8,897 nucleotides of DNA from Candidatus Parcubacteria bacterium (GCA_023142215.1 JAGLJW010000068.1:1-8897); one strand, 5' to 3'. Positions 1 to 5,072 are shown, numbered from the stretch's first letter. The notes: generated by a model from the sequence alone, not told the origin. Program-made: numbers and translations.

Positions 1-67
1 TAGAGGGAATCGAACCCTCATCACTGGTACCACAAACCAGTGTTCTAACCGTTGAACTATAGCCACC
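1..67 (-). tRNA. tRNA-His (GTG), 3' end cut by window edge
   Basis: On the minus strand the gene begins GGTGGCTATAG, with the extra 5' G (G-1) typical of histidine tRNAs. The anticodon stem CTGGT/ACCAG encloses the loop TTGTGGT, which gives anticodon GTG (reads CAC/CAU). The T arm GAGGG/CCCTC with loop TTCGATT is intact. The 3' acceptor strand and discriminator lie outside the window, so this is a partial view of a probably intact gene. It is the distal member of a minus-strand tRNA pair with tRNA-Arg, 41 bases downstream of it, and is probably co-transcribed. Confidence 0.93.
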
Positions 68-73
68 ATCATA

Positions 74-104
74 ATTTAATTATAAAATAATTCTATAATT
101 AAAT
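74..104. repeat. Perfect AT-only inverted repeat between two tRNAs
   Basis: An 11-base arm at 74-84 is perfectly complementary to 94-104, with a 9-base loop. It fills most of the spacer between tRNA-Arg and tRNA-His. It has no G or C in its stem, so it does not look like an ordinary intrinsic terminator. It could be a processing or spacer hairpin in a dicistronic tRNA transcript. The minus strand also carries TATAAT at 79-84, which could act as a separate -10 for tRNA-His, although no good -35 accompanies it. Confidence 0.45.
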
Positions 105-108
105 CTTG

Positions 109-180
109 TGCGCCCAGAGAGAATCGAACTCCCATAGCCAGCTTAGAAGGCTGGTGTTCTATCCGTTGAACTATGGGCGC
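109..180 (-). tRNA. tRNA-Arg (TCT)
   Basis: The minus strand folds as a complete cloverleaf. The acceptor stem is GCGCCCA/TGGGCGC, the anticodon stem CCAGC/GCTGG, and the loop CTTCTAA places anticodon TCT (reads AGA, and AGG by wobble). The T loop TTCGATT is present. The discriminator is A, followed by CAA rather than CCA, so the CCA tail must be added after transcription. AGA is a favoured arginine codon in AT-rich genomes. Its U34 is of the kind modified by Elp3 enzymes, and an Elp3 gene lies at 5325-6944. Confidence 0.97.
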
Positions 181-237
181 AGTATGAATTTTATAAACAT
201 AAAACAAAACCATTAATATATGGTTTCTGATAAGTTA

Positions 238-266
238 AATTTAACAGATATTTCATGGATAGTCAA
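238..266 (-). promoter_or_regulatory. Likely promoter of the tRNA-Arg/tRNA-His unit
   Basis: On the minus strand TTGACT (261-266) is followed after 17 bases by TAAATT (238-243). Transcription would begin near 231, about 50 bases before tRNA-Arg. The same -35 hexamer TTGACT appears before rpsP, khpA and tRNA-Leu. A 7-bp hairpin at 207-226 lies in the leader. Confidence 0.5.
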
Positions 267-329
267 TCCTTTTAATTTTTAGCTAATAATAAATATTTTT
301 AACAAAAATTATATAAAAACTATATATAA

Positions 330-358
330 TTGACTTATTTTAAACAATCTGATATAAA
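330..358 (+). promoter_or_regulatory. Promoter of rpsP
   Basis: TTGACT (330-335), a 17-base spacer and TATAAA (353-358) form a near-consensus sigma-70-type promoter. The start would be near 365, leaving an AT-rich leader of about 47 bases before rpsP. The leader shows no Shine-Dalgarno motif. The two hexamers and the spacing are identical to those before tRNA-Leu at 6957-6985. Confidence 0.65.
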
Positions 359-411
359 TAATATGTGGAATACATGCTCAATTTTTCACAAATTTAAATA
401 AAAAATAACTT

Positions 412-777
412 ATGTTAAAAATTAGATTATCAAGAATTGGTAAAAAGAAAAAAGCGATGTATCGGCTAATAATAAACGAACATACGCGTGATACATACGG
501 AAGAGCTTTAGAAATTCTTGGCTCATACAATCCTTTTACCAAAAAATTAGAAACAAAAAAAGAAAGAATTGAACACTGGCTAAAAAATGGAGCACAAATG
601 TCACCTACTGTAAATAATTTATTACTTGAAAATAAAATTATAAAAGGTGAAAAAGTAATAGCTTCAAGCAAGGGTAAAAAGGCAGTTAAGGCAGAAAAGG
701 AAGCGAAGCAAACAAAGCCATCAGAGAAAAAAGAGACAAAAGAAAAAAAGGAAAACGAAGTAGAAAAATCAAAATAG
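412..777 (+). CDS. rpsP: 30S ribosomal protein S16
   Basis: This is a structural protein of the small ribosomal subunit that binds 16S rRNA and helps assemble the body of the 30S particle. Residues 1-80 match the S16 family throughout: the N-terminal MLKIRLSRIGKKKKAMYRL, then the strand region GRALEILGSYNP and the helix around RIEHWLKNGAQMS. After about residue 84 comes a tail of some 37 residues made almost only of Lys, Glu, Ala and Thr. This makes the protein 121 aa against about 80-90 in many bacteria; such charged tails are common in S16 and probably contact rRNA. The ATG at 412 aligns with the usual N-terminus. No Shine-Dalgarno sequence precedes it. The stop is TAG. It heads a translation block with khpA and trmD, where many bacteria also have rimM and rplS; those are absent here. 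Confidence 0.97.
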   Translation: MLKIRLSRIGKKKKAMYRLIINEHTRDTYGRALEILGSYNPFTKKLETKKERIEHWLKNGAQMSPTVNNLLLENKIIKGEKVIASSKGKKAVKAEKEAKQTKPSEKKETKEKKENEVEKSK

Positions 778-806
778 ACTAAGATTAGCAAGAATATTAG
801 TAAGTA

Positions 807-834
807 TTGACTTTTTTGTCAAGTATGCTATAGT
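807..834 (+). promoter_or_regulatory. Candidate distal promoter of khpA
   Basis: TTGACT (807-812), a 16-base spacer and TATAGT (829-834) preceded by TGC (an extended -10) form a good promoter in the rpsP-khpA gap. The -35 region is also the left arm of a small inverted repeat, TTGAC-TTTTTT-GTCAA (807-822), which could be an operator or a short hairpin. A start near 841 would give a leader of about 145 bases. Confidence 0.5.
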
Positions 835-892
835 AGTTTCATAATCTTTATACTGTTTATAAAGATGTTAATAAAATAATGGCTCTCTTAAA

Positions 893-920
893 TTGATTTA
901 AGTAAATTTAAAAATATAAT
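893..920 (+). promoter_or_regulatory. Candidate proximal promoter of khpA
   Basis: TTGATT (893-898), a 16-base spacer and a perfect TATAAT (915-920) lie 67 bases before the khpA ATG. In sequence this AT-rich there is some chance of a random match. The distal candidate at 807-834 has a better -35, and both may be used. Confidence 0.4.
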
Positions 921-986
921 TCGTAATAATTAATTATATATTCAAATTTAATATTTAACTCTATTTAAAAGACATACCGTATTTCT

Positions 987-1313
987 ATGGAAAACACGGA
1001 AGATAAAGATTTTCTAGTATTTATAGTAAAATCTATCGTTGGAAACCCAGACAAAGTATCTGCTGAAAGAACAGTAGATGAAAGAGGAGTTTTACTAACA
1101 TTAAACATTGATTCTGCCGATATGGGATATGTAATCGGAAGAAAAGGACAAACAGCACAAGCAATCAGAACTTTATTAAAGATTGTTGGAGCTAAAAATA
1201 ACTCAAGAGTTAATTTAAAAATCAACGAACCAGAAGGATCTGAAAGAAGAGCACCACAAAGAGAACGAAGTGCTGACATTGATACTTCAAGTGTTGATGA
1301 TTTAAAAATTTAA
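987..1313 (+). CDS. khpA: KH-domain RNA-binding protein KhpA
   Basis: This is a small cytoplasmic RNA-binding protein of the KhpA (YlqC) family. In Firmicutes the family partners the Jag/KhpB protein and influences cell elongation and small-RNA biology; its role in this organism is unknown. The single KH domain covers about residues 8-81 and contains the nucleic-acid-binding GXXG loop as IGRKGQTA (G51-R-K-G54), preceded by the family-typical DMGYV and followed by the helix AIRTLLKIVGAK. A basic then acidic tail of about 25 residues (ERRAPQRERSADIDTSS) extends the usual 75-80 aa length to 108. The position between rpsP and trmD is the classical one. A strong terminator-like hairpin begins 24 bases after the stop. 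No Shine-Dalgarno motif is visible before the ATG. Confidence 0.93.
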   Translation: MENTEDKDFLVFIVKSIVGNPDKVSAERTVDERGVLLTLNIDSADMGYVIGRKGQTAQAIRTLLKIVGAKNNSRVNLKINEPEGSERRAPQRERSADIDTSSVDDLKI

Positions 1314-1336
1314 TTTTTAAACAAAATTACATATGC

Positions 1337-1370
1337 AAAAAACCACAACTCATGTGGTTTTTTGTTTTTA
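1337..1370 (+). terminator. Intrinsic terminator or attenuator between khpA and trmD
   Basis: A perfect 11-bp stem, AAAAAACCACA (1337-1347) with TGTGGTTTTTT (1353-1363), has a 5-base loop and is followed by GTTTTTA. This is a textbook rho-independent terminator. It ends 13 bases before the trmD ATG, so trmD must depend on read-through, on regulated antitermination, or on a promoter I cannot identify with confidence. It also covers a TTG at 1362 that could be taken as a longer trmD start. Confidence 0.8.
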
Positions 1371-1376
1371 AAAAAT

Positions 1377-2072
1377 ATGCTTAACTATAATATAATTACA
1401 ATTTTCCCAAAAATATTTGATTCCTATTTTAATGAATCAATTATTAAACGTGCTCAAAATGATAAATTAATTAAAATTAATATTCACAATCTTCGCGACT
1501 GGACAAGCAATAAACATCACACCGTTGACGATACTCCTTATGGAGGTGGTGCTGGAATGTTGATGAAGATTGAACCATTATATAAATCCTTGCAAGATTT
1601 ACAAAATAAAAATTCCAAATCAGAAAATAAAGAAAAATCTAAAATTGTTTTACTGTCAGCAAAAGGAAAAACTTGGAATCAAAAAATGGCAAAAGAATAT
1701 TCTAAATTGGATAACGTCACTTTGATTTGTGGTCGTTATGAAGGAGTTGATGAAAGAATTTTAAATTTTGTTGACGAAGAAATATCTATTGGAGATTTTA
1801 TTTTAACTGGAGGAGAAATTGCTGCAATGACAATTGTAGATTCCGTTTCAAGATTAATTCCAGATGTCCTAAAAAATCAAGAAAGTATTATTTCAGAATC
1901 TCATTCAATTCCAGGAGAACTTGAATATCCGCAATACACTAAACCTGAAATTTTCAAAGCGGATGGAAAAGAATACAAAGTACCAGAAATTCTACTTTCT
2001 GGTAATCATAAAAAAATTAAAGAATGGAAAAAAGAAAATTCCAAATCACTCTCTCGCACGACTACTCACTAA
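1377..2072 (+). CDS. trmD: tRNA (guanine-N1)-methyltransferase TrmD
   Basis: TrmD methylates G37 at N1 in tRNAs with G36, using S-adenosylmethionine, and so prevents +1 frameshifts. It is a cytoplasmic SPOUT-family (trefoil-knot) homodimer. Visible family motifs are the N-terminal IITIFPKIFDSY, DDTPYGGGAGM (51-61), LICGRYEGVDERI (116-128), EISIGDFILTGGE (135-147), DSVSRLIPDVL (155-165), YPQYTKPEIF (184-193) and LLSGNHKKIKEW (206-217). I chose the ATG at 1377 because it matches the family N-terminus. A TTG five codons upstream lies within the terminator stem. By eye, the position of the catalytic Asp in E. coli (D169, in EDSF) is Ser175 here, in SESHS. The protein is 231 aa and ends TTH only four residues after the conserved SLSRT, losing the usual RRPxLL tail. 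The stop lies next to an inverted-repeat element. No rimM or rplS is adjacent. Confidence 0.95.
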   Translation: MLNYNIITIFPKIFDSYFNESIIKRAQNDKLIKINIHNLRDWTSNKHHTVDDTPYGGGAGMLMKIEPLYKSLQDLQNKNSKSENKEKSKIVLLSAKGKTWNQKMAKEYSKLDNVTLICGRYEGVDERILNFVDEEISIGDFILTGGEIAAMTIVDSVSRLIPDVLKNQESIISESHSIPGELEYPQYTKPEIFKADGKEYKVPEILLSGNHKKIKEWKKENSKSLSRTTTH

Positions 2073-2080
2073 CCATGTAC

Positions 2081-2188
2081 TGTCATTGCGAGGAGTCGGA
2101 GCGACGTGGCAATCTCCTTAGCTAGACTGTTGCTCCTTAATTCATAAAATTGCCACACATTCGCCAGCTGGCGAAGCTCGCAATGACA
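2081..2188. repeat. 108-bp inverted-repeat (REP/MITE-like) element
   Basis: The left arm (2081-2113) starts TGTCATTGCGAG and ends GTGGCAAT. The right arm (2149-2188) read on the minus strand also starts TGTCATTGCGAG and ends GTGGCAAT. Each arm holds its own hairpin: GTCG-GAG-CGAC at 2095-2105, and a perfect 16-bp palindrome TTCGCCAGCTGGCGAA at 2160-2175. The arms are much richer in GC than the surrounding DNA. It codes for nothing and fills the convergent trmD-tsaD gap. Elements built on TGTCATTGCGAG arms recur, as I recall, in many bacterial genomes. As a long stem-loop it could end transcription from both sides, since no ordinary terminator is seen here. Confidence 0.8.
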
Positions 2189-2223
2189 ATGGGATTAGTT
2201 AATTTTGTGAATTTAATAGACAA

Positions 2224-3306
2224 TTACTTTCCAAGCTCTAAATTGCAATCAACTTTTAAATCTCTCCAATCAACAAACTCCTCTTTCCTGGCTCTGAAAT
2301 AACCAGCTGAAGCAATCATGGCTGCATTATCAGTAGTATATTTAAAATCTGGGATTTGAAAAGAAACATTTGAAACTTTAGTTTTTACAACTTCTTCAAG
2401 TTGTTTTCTTAATTCTTTATTTGCTGAAACACCACCAGCCAGCATTACAGTTTTAACATTATATTCCTTGGCTGCTTTTATTGTTTTATAAATTAAGACA
2501 TCAATGATTGCTTGTTGAAATTCAAAACAATATTCTAAAATTTTATTTTTCCAATCTTTGTCTTTTTCCAATTGATAACGAATAGCTGTTTTTAATCCAG
2601 AAAAAGAAAATTCATAATTTTTAGAATACATCATCGGACGAGGAAAATTTAATTTATTTTCTTTCTGAAAAATTTCAAACGCATCTGGCGTCTCACGCAA
2701 CTTTTCAGAATTAGCTGAAATTATCGGACCACCCGGATAACCAAGATCCATCATTTTTGCCGCCTTATCAAAAGCTTCACCAGCCGCATCATCTCTTGTC
2801 TCACCAAGAATTTCAAAATCTCCATAATCCCTCATTAAAACAATCATAGTATGACCGCCCGATACTGTTAAAATAATTATTGGAAATTTAACATTTGAAT
2901 TTTGAGTTTCATTTTTTTTACTAATCCAATTAGCATATATATGCCCTTCAATATGATTAATAGGAACAACTGGAATATTCCAAGCATAGGATAATACTTT
3001 CGCTGTTTCAATACCAATTTTTAAAGATGTAATTAAACCCGGTCCAATCGTAACCGCAATCGCATCAATATGTTTTTTTGTATTTCGTTTATTAATTCCA
3101 GCTTCAACTAATGCATCATCAACAACTGGCAAAATACTCAAAACATGCTCCCGTGCAGCAACCTCAGGAACAACTCCTCCATATTCTTTATGTATCTCAA
3201 CTTGAGACGAAACAATATTTGATAAAACCTCAACATTTTCACCTTCACCATTTACAACAGAAACAGCAGTTTCATCACAACTTGTCTCAATTCCTAATAT
3301 TTTCAT
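2224..3306 (-). CDS. tsaD: tRNA N6-threonylcarbamoyladenosine transferase TsaD
   Basis: TsaD (Gcp/Kae1/YgjD) transfers the threonylcarbamoyl group from threonylcarbamoyl-AMP to A37 of tRNAs that read ANN codons. It normally works with TsaB and TsaE in the cytoplasm. It is an ASKHA-fold ATPase. The sequence shows the N-terminal ILGIETSCDETAVSV, the metal-binding HIEGH with H118 and H122, TVSGGHT (147-153), DDAAGEAFDKAAKMM (172-186), FSGLKTAIRY (235-244), LAGGVSANKELR (289-300) and TTDNAAM (324-330) with metal-ligand D326. At 360 aa it is slightly longer than the E. coli protein (337), partly from a small polar insertion at about 128-140. The start ATG at 3306 is fixed by the family N-terminus. 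tsaB and tsaE are not in the window. A -10 lies only 8 bases upstream, so translation is probably leaderless. Confidence 0.97.
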   Translation of the reverse strand: MKILGIETSCDETAVSVVNGEGENVEVLSNIVSSQVEIHKEYGGVVPEVAAREHVLSILPVVDDALVEAGINKRNTKKHIDAIAVTIGPGLITSLKIGIETAKVLSYAWNIPVVPINHIEGHIYANWISKKNETQNSNVKFPIIILTVSGGHTMIVLMRDYGDFEILGETRDDAAGEAFDKAAKMMDLGYPGGPIISANSEKLRETPDAFEIFQKENKLNFPRPMMYSKNYEFSFSGLKTAIRYQLEKDKDWKNKILEYCFEFQQAIIDVLIYKTIKAAKEYNVKTVMLAGGVSANKELRKQLEEVVKTKVSNVSFQIPDFKYTTDNAAMIASAGYFRARKEEFVDWRDLKVDCNLELGK

Positions 3307-3314
3307 ATATTTTT

Positions 3315-3344
3315 ATTATACTACACAAAAACACGTTATTACAA
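3315..3344 (-). promoter_or_regulatory. Promoter of tsaD, probably leaderless
   Basis: On the minus strand TTGTAA (3339-3344), an 18-base spacer and a perfect TATAAT (3315-3320) end 8 bases before the tsaD ATG. Transcription would start at or next to the start codon. The -35 lies in the loop of a small hairpin, CACGT (3332-3336) with ACGTG (3345-3349), flanked by A and T runs. Confidence 0.6.
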
Positions 3345-3445
3345 ACGTGCTTTTTATTTTATGAACAACTGTACCAATATTTCAAACCATGTTTTAGCTA
3401 ATATTAAGGAATGATATACTGTTTTATAGAATATTTTCAAATTTA

Positions 3446-3454
3446 TGCTATAAT
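3446..3454 (+). promoter_or_regulatory. Extended -10 promoter of the 3490 gene
   Basis: TGCTATAAT at 3446-3454 is an extended -10 (TGN plus perfect TATAAT). No good -35 is visible at the right distance, as is usual for extended -10 promoters. Transcription would start near 3461, about 29 bases before the ATG at 3490. A similar TATGC-TATAGT lies before khpA. Confidence 0.5.
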
Positions 3455-3489
3455 AATATTTAACAGATAATTAATTAACTTAAAATCAT

Positions 3490-4137
3490 ATGGCGTTTGA
3501 AGACATGAATAATTATTTCAAAAACGGAAATAGCGAAGAAAAAAATAAAGAATTAACTAATGAAGAAAAATGGGAAATAACACCAGAAGATATATTAAAT
3601 GAAAAAAGACAAAAATTTGAATATGAACTACAATATCTAGCATATCGTAAAATACTAGAAGAGAATAAAGACAAATTTGACTTTGACAACCAATCTATAG
3701 GGACCTTTTTATATAAAAATAAAGAAAATATAGTAAGGATAATTTGCGATACACTAAAAATAAAAAAAGATGATTTATTGGAAATGATTATGGGAAAAAT
3801 TCAAAAAAAAGCGATAAACTTAGAAGAAGACAGAAAATTAATGATGGCACTGAATGAAAGAACAATCAGGATTATCAAAGAAAATTTAGAGAAAACCCAT
3901 AATGTTAAAATAGAAAATTATGTTTTACCTATTCTTGAAAAAAACAAGAGTAGCCTTTTACTTGAGGATTTTATAAATGAAAAATTCATCAAGCCCCTTT
4001 CTGCTAAAGACAATGCAGGAATGACTTCTTTTACGATTGAAGGAGAAGAATTAATTTTCAGCCCCACCAATACTATAAAAGGAATTAATATTAAACAAAT
4101 AATATCTGTACTTTCGCCTACTAGTTTTATTCAATAA
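3490..4137 (+). CDS. Hypothetical soluble protein, 215 aa, not recognised
   Basis: I do not recognise a family. The ATG at 3490 follows a plausible extended -10 promoter and the frame ends at a strong terminator, so it is a self-contained transcription unit, and codon use matches its neighbours. There is no signal peptide or membrane segment. Residues 1-35 are polar and acidic with probable disorder (SEEKNKELTNEEKWEITPED). Residues 35-165 are rich in Lys, Glu, Ile and Leu and look mostly helical, for example FEYELQYLAYRKILEENKDK and NERTIRIIKENLEKTH. The last 45 residues have a beta-like pattern (MTSFTIEGEELIFSP) followed by a hydrophobic helix (IKQIISVL). The single cysteine (ICDT) and the lack of conserved His/Asp clusters give no hint of a metalloenzyme. 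It may be a lineage-specific protein. Function unknown. Confidence 0.8.
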   Translation: MAFEDMNNYFKNGNSEEKNKELTNEEKWEITPEDILNEKRQKFEYELQYLAYRKILEENKDKFDFDNQSIGTFLYKNKENIVRIICDTLKIKKDDLLEMIMGKIQKKAINLEEDRKLMMALNERTIRIIKENLEKTHNVKIENYVLPILEKNKSSLLLEDFINEKFIKPLSAKDNAGMTSFTIEGEELIFSPTNTIKGINIKQIISVLSPTSFIQ

Positions 4138-4169
4138 AAAAACAAAGTTTTTAATAAAAAGAATTTAAT

Positions 4170-4208
4170 AAAAAGAATCTGTCAAATTTAACAGATTCTT
4201 TTTTTATT
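4170..4208. terminator. Bidirectional terminator between the 3490 gene and tRNA-Glu
   Basis: A perfect 13-bp stem pairs 4170-4182 with 4191-4203 around an 8-base loop, with core AGAATCTGT/ACAGATTCT. On the plus strand it runs into TTTTTATTT and ends the 3490 gene. On the minus strand the stem is also followed by a T run, so it can end tRNA-Glu transcripts, which finish at 4211. Just upstream a 15-base AT-rich direct repeat (4150-4164 and 4164-4178) overlaps the left arm. Confidence 0.85.
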
Positions 4209-4210
4209 TG

Positions 4211-4282
4211 TGATCCCTAGGAGAATCGAACTCCTGTTACCAGGATGAAAACCTGGTGTCCTAACCACTAGACGAAGGGACC
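4211..4282 (-). tRNA. tRNA-Glu (TTC)
   Basis: The minus strand forms a full cloverleaf. The acceptor is GGTCCCT/AGGGATC with a G-U second pair, the anticodon stem is CCAGG/CCTGG, and the loop TTTTCAT gives anticodon TTC (reads GAA/GAG). The T arm is AGGAG/CTCCT. The discriminator is A and no CCA is encoded. Its U34 is a typical Elp3 target. I see no clear promoter of its own. Upstream lie the hairpin repeat and the remnant of a second tRNA-Glu. Confidence 0.97.
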
Positions 4283-4306
4283 ATCTAAATTATTATTTGT
4301 TATTTT

Positions 4307-4353
4307 GCAATGACAGGATGCCACCCTTGTCGGGTGGTCGCCAGAAAGGGCGA
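4307..4353. repeat. GC-rich double-hairpin repeat module
   Basis: The segment starts with GCAATGACA (4307-4315), the same 9 bases that end the inverted-repeat element at 2180-2188. Two hairpins then lie back to back: CCACCC-TTGTC-GGGTGG (4321-4337) and TCGCC-AGAAAG-GGCGA (4338-4353). It is sharply richer in GC than its AT-rich surroundings. This looks like a REP-type extragenic repeat of the same broad class as the element after trmD. It directly abuts the tRNA-Glu remnant. Confidence 0.65.
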
Positions 4354-4388
4354 AAAACCTGGTGTCCTAAATACTAAACAAAGGGACT
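4354..4388 (-). pseudogene. Remnant of a second tRNA-Glu (5' half)
   Basis: These 35 bases match positions 4248-4282 of the intact tRNA-Glu at 30 of 35 positions, counted by eye. They cover the 5' acceptor strand, the D arm, the 5' side of the anticodon stem and the start of the loop. All five differences raise AT content or are decay-like. The 3' half is missing and replaced by the double-hairpin module, so no cloverleaf can form. On the minus strand the far side of the module resumes with CATCCTG, exactly the bases that follow TTTT in the intact gene. This suggests that the module was inserted in the anticodon loop. Confidence 0.75.
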
Positions 4389-4415
4389 ATTTCAAATACA
4401 AAATATTTAATTTTA

Positions 4416-4449
4416 GCGAAAATAAATAGTCCTTTTTCAGGACTATTTA
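4416..4449 (-). terminator. Likely terminator of the AhpD-like gene
   Basis: A perfect 10-bp inverted repeat, TAAATAGTCC (4423-4432) with GGACTATTTA (4440-4449), has a 7-base loop and is followed on the minus strand by TTATTTTCG. It lies about 40 bases after the stop of the AhpD-like gene. The arm GGACTATTT also occurs at the edge of the tRNA-Glu remnant (4384-4392), so the hairpin may partly derive from a duplication. Confidence 0.5.
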
Positions 4450-4490
4450 GATTATATGACAATATTTTATTTTAGTCAATAGTATTATTT

Positions 4491-5015
4491 TTAACTAACA
4501 TCAGGTAAAACACCTAAAGAATCGTTAAATCTATTTATAAAGCTAAATAAACCTACAACACTAGTAATTTCTACAATTTGCTCATCACTAAAATTTTCTT
4601 TCATTTTCTTAAATATTTCCGTATCAATATTATAAGCATGCTCAGTTGAAGCTTCTGCGTATTCCATTGCAATACATTCTTGTGGCGTACAAGCTTTATC
4701 AATATCAGCAATTTCTTCATCTTTCAATCCTAATTGCTTTAATTGACTTTTAGTAACAGAAACACAAAATTCACATTTATTAAGTTCTGAAATTCTATAA
4801 GCAATTTTCCATTTTAAAATAGCATTTGTTGGTTCATTATCCATAGTTGCTTTAAACATAGCAAAAAAACCTACTAAAATATCATCACAATTCCCCATTA
4901 CCCTCATCCATTTTGGAACTTTTCCAGTTGATTTTTTAATTTGCTCAAAAAGCTCTTTAGCTTTTCCTTTTATTTCATCATCTGTTACTTGATGAACTAA
5001 TGGATCAATAGACAT
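4491..5015 (-). CDS. Carboxymuconolactone decarboxylase/AhpD-like protein
   Basis: The protein belongs to the all-helical CMD/AhpD superfamily, many of whose members are thiol-based peroxidases or reductases. At 174 aa it has the size of peroxidase-related members. Family features are the helix LKWKIAYRISELNKCEFCVSV (67-87) carrying a CxxC pair (C81, C84), the LKQLGLKDEEIADI segment (92-105), a helical repeat ending EIFKKMKENFSDEQIVEIT, and the family-typical C-terminus FINRFNDSLGVLPD. In AhpD the second Cys is followed four residues later by a catalytic His; here that position is Thr88. It may therefore be a dithiol protein with altered chemistry, so I assign no reaction. There is no signal peptide or membrane segment, so it is cytoplasmic. 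It is transcribed alone from a promoter at 5040-5067. Confidence 0.88.
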   Translation of the reverse strand: MSIDPLVHQVTDDEIKGKAKELFEQIKKSTGKVPKWMRVMGNCDDILVGFFAMFKATMDNEPTNAILKWKIAYRISELNKCEFCVSVTKSQLKQLGLKDEEIADIDKACTPQECIAMEYAEASTEHAYNIDTEIFKKMKENFSDEQIVEITSVVGLFSFINRFNDSLGVLPDVS

Positions 5016-5039
5016 AAAATTTATTGTTTATTATTAATT

Positions 5040-5067
5040 ATTATATTTTTATTTTAACATATTTCAA
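5040..5067 (-). promoter_or_regulatory. Promoter of the AhpD-like gene
   Basis: On the minus strand TTGAAA (5062-5067), a 16-base spacer and a perfect TATAAT (5040-5045) put the start near 5033, about 18 bases before the ATG. There is no Shine-Dalgarno sequence in this short leader. Confidence 0.6.
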
Positions 5068-5072
5068 TGAAT

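Noticed and set aside
378..791. Long open frame on the minus strand opposite rpsP
   Set aside because: It is the antisense shadow of a Lys/Glu-rich gene, which yields Phe/Ser-rich translation. rpsP is clearly the coding strand.
780..986. Riboswitch or ribosomal-protein leader before khpA
   Set aside because: Only promoter-like hexamers and one 5-bp inverted repeat are visible. I see no conserved leader fold.
965..1279. Minus-strand open frame opposite khpA
   Set aside because: It overlaps a well-supported KH-domain gene almost completely and shows no domain of its own.
1362..1376. Longer TrmD from a TTG start
   Set aside because: The TTG lies in the right arm of a terminator stem, and the ATG at 1377 matches the family N-terminus.
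1921..2121. Second plus-strand frame across the 3' end of trmD into the repeat
   Set aside because: It is out of frame with conserved TrmD motifs, Lys-rich from A-runs, and ends inside the inverted-repeat element.
3111..3401. Plus-strand open frame opposite the 5' end of tsaD
   Set aside because: Its His/Gln-rich translation is typical of the antisense of an AT-rich gene. tsaD motifs cover the opposite strand.
4150..4178. Short AT direct repeat considered as a CRISPR or att site
   Set aside because: There are only two overlapping 15-base units, with no spacers and no integrase nearby. It is probably slippage next to the terminator.
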